Positions 1 to 5,670 of a DNA stretch of 6,353 nt are shown here, piece after piece (position 1 is the first letter of the stretch; each line of letters begins with the position of its first letter). This DNA is from an uncultured bacterium (lineage in GTDB: Bacteria; Chloroflexota; Anaerolineae; JACIWP01), in contig CAIQJD010000191.1 of NCBI GenBank assembly GCA_903872005.1, positions 1 to 6,353 on the forward strand. The letters run 5' to 3'. Below the pieces are notes generated by a model, which was not told where the DNA came from, did not search any database, and worked only from the letters and a program-made list of their open reading frames with translations. A program made the translations under genes and the position numbers.

Positions 1-398
1 AGGACGGCCGTCGCCACGGTCGGGTCGGAGCCATCAATCAGGACGGCGATTTCGGCCTTGCGGCCGGCGCTGATTGCGTCGCTATAGCCGGCCGGGATCA
101 TCAGGCCGGCGCGCGCCTGGCCCCCGTCGAGCATCTGGCCCAGCTCTTCTTCCGTGGCGACAAAGGCGACCAGATCGAAGTAGTTGGACGCGCGATAGGC
201 CGCGATGAGGTCGCGGCTCTGCTGCGTGTGGTCGCGATCCAGCACCGCCGTGCGGAGATGCTTGATGTCGGTGGTCGCGGCGTAGCCCAGGAGGAAGAGC
301 TGCACGATGGGGATGAGGAACATCACCGCCAGGGTGCGCTTGTCGCGGATGATGTGCAGCAGCTCCTTGCGCGCCATGGTGAAGGTACGCAGGATCAT
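1..398 (-). CDS. ABC-2 type transporter permease, N-terminal part (3' end beyond the left edge)
   Basis: Reading the minus strand from 398 gives 132 codons without a stop before the window edge. The product begins MILRTFTMARKELLHIIRDK, the cytosolic amphipathic start usual for ABC-2 permeases of the YhhJ/YbhS/DrrB kind. A first membrane helix follows at about residues 22-41 (TLAVMFLIPIVQLFLLGYAA). The next part fits the large extracytoplasmic domain of this family, including a 'VLIDGSDPTVAT' segment near residues 119-130, which resembles the family's conserved DGSDP stretch. Such permeases work as dimers with an ABC ATPase to export drugs, lipids or polymers; the substrate cannot be told here. 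The start is well supported: AAGGAGG at 412-406 sits 7 nt upstream, and the ATG overlaps the tetR stop (ATGA), so translation is probably coupled. The ATPase gene is not in the window. It may lie further downstream (left of base 1), or be encoded elsewhere. Confidence 0.9.
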   Translation of the reverse strand, partial: MILRTFTMARKELLHIIRDKRTLAVMFLIPIVQLFLLGYAATTDIKHLRTAVLDRDHTQQSRDLIAAYRASNYFDLVAFVATEEELGQMLDGGQARAGLMIPAGYSDAISAGRKAEIAVLIDGSDPTVATAV

Positions 399-1030
399 GG
401 TTGGCCCTCCTTGCATTGCCCTTCGGGCTGCGGCTGCAAGCCGTACAGGAAGAGGCGCGTCAGCTCGTCCACCAGCTCGTCTTCGCGATACTGGTCCGAC
501 AGGATGTGGTTGGGGCGCAGGAACGAGACGGCCGCCACGCCCCCCACGACGGCCGGCAGCACCACATCGCCGCGAAAGGGGCGCAGCTTGCCGGTTTCCA
601 CCTGCTGCGCCGCGTAACGGCCGGCCAGGGCAAGGACTGGCTGGATCACACGCGTCACGAAGATCTCTTGTAGCTCGCGGTCGGTCCACAATTCCGTGAC
701 CAGCGCCTGCACCAGGGCCGCGTTGCGGCGGGCAAATTGCAGCCGGTCGCGCAGGACTGCGGCGATGAAGGCTTCGGCGTCCAGCGAGATGGCATGGGCG
801 AGCAGATCGTCTACCGATTGCGTGACCAGCTCGTCTACGATGGCGACCAGGAGCTGGCGCTTGTTCTTGAAATAGAGGTAGATGGTGCCCGGCGCGACGC
901 CGGCGCGGCCGGCGATCTCTTTGATCGTGGCGCGCTGAAAGCCGCGTTCGCCGAAGATGGCGACGGCGGCCTGGAGGATCTGCCGGCGGCGCGCCTCGGC
1001 GGGGTCGGCCGGCGGGCTGGCTGCGTCCAT
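395..1030 (-). CDS. TetR/AcrR-family transcriptional regulator
   Basis: This is a 211-residue protein, the usual TetR length. Residues about 14-62 form the three-helix DNA-binding domain: RRRQILQAAVAIFGERGF, then the helix-turn-helix TIKEIAGRAGVAPGTIYLYF and the closing NKRQLL. The GTIYLYFKNK end is a hallmark of the family. The remainder is the variable helical ligand-binding and dimer domain, so the inducer cannot be predicted. It is first in an operon and its stop overlaps the start of an ABC-2 permease, so it most likely represses its own operon and responds to a substrate of that transporter. A perfect palindrome at 1057-1084, just downstream of the -10 box, is the evident operator. The ATG at 1030 is preceded by AAGGGA (1045-1040) with a 9-nt spacer; the upstream ATG at 1050 is out of frame. 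Confidence 0.93.
   Translation of the reverse strand: MDAASPPADPAEARRRQILQAAVAIFGERGFQRATIKEIAGRAGVAPGTIYLYFKNKRQLLVAIVDELVTQSVDDLLAHAISLDAEAFIAAVLRDRLQFARRNAALVQALVTELWTDRELQEIFVTRVIQPVLALAGRYAAQQVETGKLRPFRGDVVLPAVVGGVAAVSFLRPNHILSDQYREDELVDELTRLFLYGLQPQPEGQCKEGQP
406..412 (-). promoter_or_regulatory. Ribosome binding site of the ABC-2 permease
   Basis: The minus strand reads AAGGAGG 7 nt before the ATG at 398, inside the last codons of tetR. This near-perfect Shine-Dalgarno fixes the permease start at 398 rather than at the in-frame ATG of residue 8. Confidence 0.85.
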
Positions 1031-1056
1031 GGGCTGTCTTCCCTTCTCATGGAACG

Positions 1057-1084
1057 CTCACTGAATGAACGTTCATTCAGTGAG
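1057..1084. promoter_or_regulatory. Perfect 28-bp palindromic operator, probably bound by the adjacent TetR protein
   Basis: The half CTCACTGAATGAAC is followed directly by its exact reverse complement, giving 14-bp arms with no spacer. The core TGAATGA-ACGT-TCATTCA has the shape of known TetR-family sites; from memory it resembles the TGAATGA/TCATTCA consensus of Bacillus FadR (YsiA). It begins immediately after the -10 box of the tetR promoter and covers the expected transcription start near 1078, so a bound dimer of dimers or single dimer would block initiation. That the neighbouring TetR protein binds it is inference from position and symmetry. Confidence 0.88.
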
Positions 1085-1113
1085 ATTGTAGCACGCCGGC
1101 GCGCCTTTGTCAA
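1085..1113 (-). promoter_or_regulatory. Sigma70-type promoter of the tetR-permease operon
   Basis: On the minus strand TTGACA (1113-1108) and TACAAT (1090-1085) are separated by exactly 17 nt. The -35 is a perfect consensus and the -10 differs at one base. The operator palindrome starts at the next base downstream, leaving a leader of about 48 nt to the tetR ATG. Confidence 0.88.
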
Positions 1114-1158
1114 GACCCTTGGGCGCGTCTGGGGGTCCTGTGAAAGTCAGCATTCCTC

Positions 1159-1218
1159 TGGACTGCGTAGGCTTGCCTACGCCGGTCGCAGCGTGCGTAG
1201 GCAAGCCTACGCAGTCCA
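1159..1218. repeat. Nested inverted repeat (24-bp arms, 12-nt loop)
   Basis: The arm at 1159-1182 is the exact reverse complement of 1195-1218, with a 12-nt centre at 1183-1194. Each arm is itself a near-perfect palindrome built on GCGTAGGC and GCCTACGC (1165-1182 and 1195-1212), so the element can fold as one long hairpin or as two small ones. It lies between the ggt stop and the tetR promoter. No T tract follows on either strand, so it is not a standard intrinsic terminator, though it could still slow or end transcription out of ggt. The form suggests a REP-like or MITE-like dispersed repeat; copy number in the genome is unknown. Confidence 0.85.
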
Positions 1219-1240
1219 CACTCTATCTCTTGGCCGCGCG

Positions 1241-3013
1241 CTACCACCCGAAGGCGTAGCCGATGGTGCGCGCCGGCGACACGCCGCCCAGGATCACTTG
1301 CCGCTCGCGGTCGTAGCGAATCGCCATCATCTTGCCGGTCGCCATGTCGTCAATCCGCACGACTTCGTGGCCCCGGTGCTCCAAATCGGCCACGACGCCG
1401 GCCGCGATGCGCTTTTCGACCATGACGCGGCCGGGGTAGGCGTCGCGCGGATAGAAGGATGACGGGAAGTGCGCCGAATAGATCAGCGGGGCTTCCAGGG
1501 CCCGCTGGATATCCATGCCAAAGTCCACGTAGTTCAGGAAGAACTGCAAGGTGATCTGATCCTGCTGGTCTCCGCCGGGGGTGCCGAAGACCATGTAGGG
1601 CGCGCCGTCGCGGGTGACCAGCGAGGGCGTCAGGGTGGCGCGCGGCCGCTTGCGCGGGGCCAGGGCATTGGGGCGCGCCGGGTTCAGGTAGAACATCTGG
1701 CCGCGCGTGCCGATGGGGAAGCCCAGGCCGGCGATCACCGGCGATGTGCCGAGCCAGCCGCCGCTGGGGGTTGCGGAAACCATGTTCCCCTCCCCATCCA
1801 CCACATCCAGGTGGGTTGTATCCCCCAGATGTCCGCTGCCCGGGGCGCGCAACCCGCGCCGGTTATCGCCGGCGACATCGAAGGCGACGTAGTCCGGCCG
1901 GCCACGACCGACATCGCCCGGCCGCAGCTCCAATGAGGCGGATGCGCCGATCTGGGCGCGCCGGCCGGCGTTGTACGGCTCCGAAAGGAGGACGTCGAAG
2001 GGCGTATGGTCGAAGAGCGGGTCGCCATAGTAGGCTTCGCGGTCGGCAAAGGCCAGCTTGGCGCTCTCAATCCAGGTGTGCAGGTATTCGGCCGAGGCGT
2101 GGCCGAGGGCCTTGAGATCATAGCCGGCCAGGATCGCCAACTGCTGCACGAAGACCGGTCCCTGCGTCCACGGCCCGCATTTGTGCACGTCGAGACCGCG
2201 ATAGTGGTACGAGACCGGCTCCTCGACGGCGGCGCGCCATTCGGCCAGGTCTGCATACGACAGGAGGCCGGCGTGCGTCTTGCCGCTGGCGTCTGGCATC
2301 GGGTGATCCTGGATGAAGCGGACGATGCGCTCGGCGATTGGGCCGCGATAGAAGGCGTCGGTGGCCGCTTCGAGGCCGGCCAGCCGGCCGCGTGGCGCCG
2401 CGCTGGCCTCGGCCCGGCACAGCGCTTGCAGCATATTGGCCCAGTCGGGATTGCGGAAGATTTCGCCCACTTCCGGGACGCGGCCGTCGCGCAGGTACAC
2501 CTGGCCGGTGGTGGGGTAGACTTCCGTGTACTTCTGGAAGTTCGTCAGCAGGTGCTCGCGCAGCTCTGCGTGCATCGGATAGCCTTGCTCGGCCAGCTCG
2601 ATGGCCGGCTGGAGCACCTGGCCCAGGCTCAGCGTGCCGAAGCGGGCGAGCGCCATCGCCCAGCTCCCCAGCGCGGCCGGCGTGCAGGCCGGCAGGTAGC
2701 CATCGCCGGGGATGAGGTCCATGCCATGCTGCGCGCACCACTCGATGGTGAAGGCTTGGGGCGACCACCCCATCCCGCTGATGGCGTAGGGCTTGCGCTC
2801 TCGGGCCGAGTAGATCAGCATCGGGACTTCGCCGCCGATGCCGTTCTGATGCGGCTCCAAGAGGTTGAGGCAGAAACAGGTTGCCGCGGCCGCGTCAATG
2901 GCGTTGCCGCCGCGCTCCAGCATGCGGAAGCCGGCCGCCGTCGCCAGGTAGTGCCCCGATGCGACGACGCCGCGCCGGCCCATGATCACCGGGCGAGTTG
3001 TGAGTGGTGACAT
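1241..3013 (-). CDS. ggt: Gamma-glutamyltransferase-family Ntn-hydrolase, cytoplasmic YwrD-like type
   Basis: This is a 590-residue protein of full family length. The N-terminal half carries RRGVVASGHYLATAAGFRML, RGGNAIDAA (35-43) and NGIGGE (57-62), then YRGLDVHKCGPWTQGP (271-286) and ESAKLAFADREAYYGDP (316-332). The self-cleavage and nucleophile site is DTTHLDVVD (398-406); Thr399 should become the N-terminal catalytic Thr of the small subunit. The small subunit has NALAPRKRPRATLTPSLV (449-466) and GTPGGDQQDQ (477-486). I see no signal peptide or membrane helix, unlike periplasmic E. coli Ggt. The classical MDDF segment of glutathione hydrolases is absent, and the glycine-rich loop is GTPGGD rather than the serine-bearing form. 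These traits point to the YwrD or cephalosporin-acylase-like clade, whose natural substrate is poorly defined. AGGAG (3029-3025) precedes the ATG by 11 nt. The gene stands alone with its own promoter. Confidence 0.93.
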   Translation of the reverse strand: MSPLTTRPVIMGRRGVVASGHYLATAAGFRMLERGGNAIDAAAATCFCLNLLEPHQNGIGGEVPMLIYSARERKPYAISGMGWSPQAFTIEWCAQHGMDLIPGDGYLPACTPAALGSWAMALARFGTLSLGQVLQPAIELAEQGYPMHAELREHLLTNFQKYTEVYPTTGQVYLRDGRVPEVGEIFRNPDWANMLQALCRAEASAAPRGRLAGLEAATDAFYRGPIAERIVRFIQDHPMPDASGKTHAGLLSYADLAEWRAAVEEPVSYHYRGLDVHKCGPWTQGPVFVQQLAILAGYDLKALGHASAEYLHTWIESAKLAFADREAYYGDPLFDHTPFDVLLSEPYNAGRRAQIGASASLELRPGDVGRGRPDYVAFDVAGDNRRGLRAPGSGHLGDTTHLDVVDGEGNMVSATPSGGWLGTSPVIAGLGFPIGTRGQMFYLNPARPNALAPRKRPRATLTPSLVTRDGAPYMVFGTPGGDQQDQITLQFFLNYVDFGMDIQRALEAPLIYSAHFPSSFYPRDAYPGRVMVEKRIAAGVVADLEHRGHEVVRIDDMATGKMMAIRYDRERQVILGGVSPARTIGYAFGW

Positions 3014-3060
3014 GCCGTTTTCATCTCCTGAGCATTGGGATGTCTGTGCCGTCGCCGGCC

Positions 3061-3089
3061 ACTATACTGTAGCTCCGCGCGATTGTCAA
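3061..3089 (-). promoter_or_regulatory. Promoter of the gamma-glutamyltransferase gene
   Basis: The minus strand carries TTGACA (3089-3084), a 17-nt spacer and TATAGT (3066-3061). The predicted start near 3054 leaves a leader of about 40 nt, which contains the AGGAG ribosome binding site. No clear operator is seen, so expression may be constitutive. Confidence 0.85.
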
Positions 3090-3104
3090 TAGCCCCGGCG
3101 AGAT

Positions 3105-3132
3105 TTGACAGGGCGTGGTTTTTCAGTACAAT
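3105..3132 (+). promoter_or_regulatory. Promoter of the tRNA-Lys gene
   Basis: TTGACA (3105-3110), a 16-nt spacer and TACAAT (3127-3132) lie 31 nt before the tRNA. Its -35 is only 15 bp from the -35 of the divergent ggt promoter. Transcription should begin near 3139, leaving a 5' leader of about 25 nt for RNase P to remove. Confidence 0.85.
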
Positions 3133-3163
3133 GGCCTCTGCGCTTGGGAATATCCGGGCGCCT

Positions 3164-3239
<76 letters not shown>

Positions 3240-3250
3240 GGTGCAGTACG

Positions 3251-3295
3251 AACGTGACGCCACTACCACTGTCGGTAGTGGCGTCACGTTTTTTT
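3251..3295 (+). terminator. Intrinsic terminator of the tRNA-Lys gene
   Basis: A perfect 17-bp stem (3251-3267 with 3274-3290) encloses a 6-nt loop. It runs into seven T residues (3289-3295; the first two also pair in the stem). It starts 11 nt after the CCA end. On the opposite strand no T tract follows, so it works for the plus strand only. Confidence 0.95.
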
Positions 3296-3414
3296 GCCCC
3301 CGGCAGCGCGCAAAAACGGGCATGACCTTTGCAAGCAGGCTCTTCGGCGCGCCGCTGATCTGTCGGATGCGCCGGCCACGCGTCTGCTCCGCCTGCTACG
3401 CGGCTCGCCCCGAT

Positions 3415-3443
3415 TTGACACAACCTGGGGTTGCCGCTACAAT
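3415..3443 (+). promoter_or_regulatory. Promoter of the marR-ABC transporter operon
   Basis: TTGACA (3415-3420), 17 nt, then TACAAT (3438-3443). The start should fall near 3450, giving a leader of about 65 nt before the marR ATG. The -35 is perfect and the -10 differs from consensus at one base. Confidence 0.85.
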
Positions 3444-3514
3444 TGAGTTAGTAAATAATATATTCAGTAAAATGTTTGATTCGTCAAATAGTGATCTCAC
3501 ACAGAGGCTATGGG
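3444..3514 (+). promoter_or_regulatory. AT-rich marR leader with a possible small operator
   Basis: The leader is strongly AT-rich in an otherwise GC-rich window, most of all at 3444-3476. It holds a short inverted repeat TTTGA-TTCG-TCAAA at 3475-3488 and two AGTAAA copies 16 bp apart (3450 and 3466). These lie at or just after the expected transcription start, where a MarR protein could autoregulate. The arms are short, so this is a weak candidate. The Shine-Dalgarno AGAGG is at 3503-3507, 7 nt before the ATG at 3515. Confidence 0.4.
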
Positions 3515-3973
3515 ATGACGCAGCAGCAGACTTCTCTGGATCTGGCTCAGCGACTCTTCCAGTTGATCAAGCAGCTTCCGCGCACCAGAATATGGCAATG
3601 CGCCTCGAATGGGCTGACGCGCAGCGAGTACGAATTGCTGATGCTGTTGGTCATGCACCAGGGCGACGCCGGCCGGGCGCTGGCCGCGGCTGAGATCAGC
3701 GACCTGTTACAGATCACACCATCAGGCGTCACGCACCTGATTAACCCCCTGGAAGAAGGGGGATACATCGAACGCCTGCGCGATAGGAACGACCGCCGGG
3801 TGGTTCACATCGGGCTGACCCCCAAAGGGACGCAGATGGCGGAATCGCTGATCGCGCAAGTCCAGGGGCGCATGCTCACTCTGGTTCAACATCTGGGAGA
3901 AGAGGATAGCAAGACACTCATCTGCCTGATGTCCAGAGCGATTGCGCTCTTCCATAGCCGGCCCGAATCTTGA
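3515..3973 (+). CDS. MarR-family winged helix-turn-helix regulator
   Basis: From the ATG at 3515 the protein is 152 residues, typical for MarR. Residues about 36-50 are the first helix of the wHTH ([15 protein letters not shown]). [27 protein letters not shown] (59-85) is the helix-turn-helix and recognition helix. [16 protein letters not shown] (90-105) is the beta wing with the conserved D-x-R-R pattern. Flanking helices form the dimer and ligand region. ATG3515 is preferred over the upstream in-frame TTG3476 and GTG3491 because AGAGG lies 7 nt ahead and homologues start near here. It is followed after 56 nt by an ABC ATPase and then a permease on the same strand, so it probably represses this operon until a ligand, perhaps an exported compound, binds. 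Cys29 and Cys137 are present, but nothing shows that it is redox-sensing. Confidence 0.92.
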   Translation: MTQQQTSLDLAQRLFQLIKQLPRTRIWQCASNGLTRSEYELLMLLVMHQGDAGRALAAAEISDLLQITPSGVTHLINPLEEGGYIERLRDRNDRRVVHIGLTPKGTQMAESLIAQVQGRMLTLVQHLGEEDSKTLICLMSRAIALFHSRPES

Positions 3974-3987
3974 GAGCGTCTCAAGAT
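3967..3987. promoter_or_regulatory. Perfect 9-bp inverted repeat at the marR stop, candidate MarR operator
   Basis: ATCTTGAGA (3967-3975) and TCTCAAGAT (3979-3987) are exact reverse complements around GCG. The 21-bp span and TTGA/TCAA half-sites are the size and style of MarR dimer sites. It overlaps the marR TGA (3971-3973) and precedes the ATPase gene. No good -35/-10 pair is visible around it, and no T tract follows, so a roadblock operator, an mRNA hairpin that adjusts the marR/ATPase expression ratio, or an internal promoter control are all possible. Confidence 0.55.
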
Positions 3988-4029
3988 AGGGCCTCCAGTT
4001 TCAGAGGATTGGCAGCGGGATATTTGAAC

Positions 4030-5670
4030 ATGACGGGTACCGATCAGAACATCATTGTCCAATTGCAGGACGTAGTCAAGACCTATAGCACCGGCGGCGA
4101 CCCCTTCGTGGCGCTCAATCATATCAACATGGACGTCCGGCAAGGCGAGTTCCTGGGAATCATCGGCAAGTCCGGCGCAGGCAAGACCACCCTGCTCAAC
4201 ATGATCGCCGGCGTGAGCGAGGCAACCTCCGGACGGATCTTCTTCCATTGGACGGACCAGGCCTCCTCCTCCGCCCCTCCCATTGCGATTCATGCCCTCG
4301 ACGAAGACCAGTTGGCCCTGTGGCGCGGTGAGAACCTGGGGGTTATCTACCAGTCGTTCGAGCTGATGCCCACCCTCAGCCTCGTCGAGAATGTCATGCT
4401 GCCGCCAGACTTTTCCGGGGCCTACCATCCTTCGATCAGCAAGAGACGGGCGCTGGAACTCCTGGAGCTGGTGGAAATCGCCGATCACGCCTACAAGATC
4501 CCGGCGCATATCTCCGGCGGGCAGAAACAGCGCGTGGCCATTGCCCGTGCCCTGGTGAATGATCCGCGCCTGATCATCGCGGACGAACCGACCGGCAATC
4601 TGGATAGCGTGACGGCTGACACGATTGTGCGTATCTTCGAAAAGCTGGCGGCGCAGGGGAAGACGATCGTCATGGTCACCCATGATGAGAGTTTCGCCGC
4701 GCGCTTTTCCCGCCGGCTGCAAATCGTGGATGGCGTCGTCAGCGCCCCTGCCGCGCCGCGCCCGCGTGCGCTTGACTCCCTGGCGACGCTGCGCGCCCCG
4801 CTTGCCCCGGGAAGGGAGAGCATCCGCGTGGAGACGACTCCTGCGCCGAAGCCGCCGCAGCAAGAAACCCCGGCCATCGTCTTGCGGGATGTCGAGAAGG
4901 TGTATGAGAACGCCGCCGGCAGGTTCGTCGCGCTGAAATCCATCAACCTGCAGCTCAACTATGGGCAATTCATCTCCGTGGTGGGCAAATCCGGCTGCGG
5001 CAAGTCCACGTTGCTGAACATGATCACCGGCATTGATCATCCTACGGCCGGCGAAGTACTCATCGGCAACGAACACATCTACAAGCTGAGCGAGAGCCAG
5101 CGCGCCCTCTGGCGTGGACGGAACCTTGGGGTAGTCTTCCAGTTTTTCCAGCTATTGCCAACCCTGACACTGCTGGAAAACACCATGCTGCCCATGGACT
5201 ACGGCAACCTGTACCCATTCCGTGAGCGACCCGGCCGCGCCATGGAGCTGCTCAAGCTGGTTGGGCTGGAAGACCAGGCCCACAAACTGCCGACGGCCGT
5301 CTCCAGCGGGCAGCAGCAGTGCGCCGCCATCGCCCGCGCCCTCGCCAATGATCCCCCCCTCATCCTGGCAGATGAGCCTACCGGCAACCTGGATTCACGC
5401 GCCGCAGACAACGTGCTCACCCTGTTTGAGAACATGGTCAAACGGGGCAAGACGATCCTGATCGTCACGCATGATCCCTCGATCACCCAAAGAACCGACC
5501 AAACCATCATCCTCTCGGATGGCGAGATCGTTGATCACACGGTGACACGCGCCACGCCTTTCCTGCCCCCGGCGCCCATGCCGGCCGCCGCGAAACCGGC
5601 CGAAAGACGGAAGATTGCGCCCGGCGCGACGATTCTCAGACCGGGACAGGCGGCGGAGAGTGTCTTTTGA
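4030..5670 (+). CDS. Double ABC ATPase: two fused MacB/LolD-type nucleotide-binding domains
   Basis: From ATG4030 the protein has 546 residues with two complete ATPase domains; relatives usually have one domain of about 230. Domain 1 (about 8-235): Walker [10 protein letters not shown] (46-54), Q-loop Gln108, signature ISGGQ (161-165), Walker B LIIADE (181-186), H-loop His218. A Pro/Ala-rich linker spans about 238-280. Domain 2 (about 281-503): Walker [10 protein letters not shown] (319-327), Q-loop Gln371, signature VSSGQ (424-428), Walker B LILADE (444-449), H-loop His481. A Pro/Ala-rich tail ends the chain. Both domains share RG-NLGV and EPTGNLDS, typical of the MacB/LolD/FtsE group that pairs with FtsX-like permeases, as the next gene encodes. 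In domain 2 the first Gly of LSGGQ is Ser and the usual following Arg is Cys431, so that site may be weakened. A TTG at 3970 would add 20 residues, but ATG4030 matches the domain start; its Shine-Dalgarno (GGGA, 4017-4020) is weak. Confidence 0.94.
   Translation: MTGTDQNIIVQLQDVVKTYSTGGDPFVALNHINMDVRQGEFLGIIGKSGAGKTTLLNMIAGVSEATSGRIFFHWTDQASSSAPPIAIHALDEDQLALWRGENLGVIYQSFELMPTLSLVENVMLPPDFSGAYHPSISKRRALELLELVEIADHAYKIPAHISGGQKQRVAIARALVNDPRLIIADEPTGNLDSVTADTIVRIFEKLAAQGKTIVMVTHDESFAARFSRRLQIVDGVVSAPAAPRPRALDSLATLRAPLAPGRESIRVETTPAPKPPQQETPAIVLRDVEKVYENAAGRFVALKSINLQLNYGQFISVVGKSGCGKSTLLNMITGIDHPTAGEVLIGNEHIYKLSESQRALWRGRNLGVVFQFFQLLPTLTLLENTMLPMDYGNLYPFRERPGRAMELLKLVGLEDQAHKLPTAVSSGQQQCAAIARALANDPPLILADEPTGNLDSRAADNVLTLFENMVKRGKTILIVTHDPSITQRTDQTIILSDGEIVDHTVTRATPFLPPAPMPAAAKPAERRKIAPGATILRPGQAAESVF
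5655..5658 (+). promoter_or_regulatory. Ribosome binding site that fixes the UUG start of the permease
   Basis: GGAG (5655-5658), within the last codons of the ATPase gene, stands 8 nt before TTG5667. No in-frame ATG lies nearby before the first membrane helix, so this supports UUG as the start. Confidence 0.7.

Noticed and set aside
1159..1218. Nested inverted repeat as an intrinsic terminator for ggt
   Set aside because: No T-rich run follows the hairpin on the ggt strand or on the other strand.
1159..1218. Repeat pair as a CRISPR array
   Set aside because: There are only two copies, in inverted orientation with a 12-nt gap and no cas genes.
737..1462. 241-codon plus-strand frame across tetR, the operator and the end of ggt
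   Set aside because: It runs through the tetR operator, promoter and nested repeat and overlaps two strong genes on the other strand.
2006..3010. 334-codon plus-strand frame antisense to ggt
   Set aside because: A shadow frame in GC-rich DNA. It shows no family motif, while the opposite strand encodes a complete GGT-family protein with catalytic motifs and a promoter.
3241..3693. Plus-strand frame including ATG3472 before marR
   Set aside because: It overlaps the terminator and runs out of frame into marR; no domain is visible and the MarR frame is clearly coding.
3886..5076. 396-codon minus-strand frame antisense to the double ATPase
   Set aside because: It contains mirrored traces of the ATPase motifs and no recognisable domain; the plus strand has all Walker and signature motifs.
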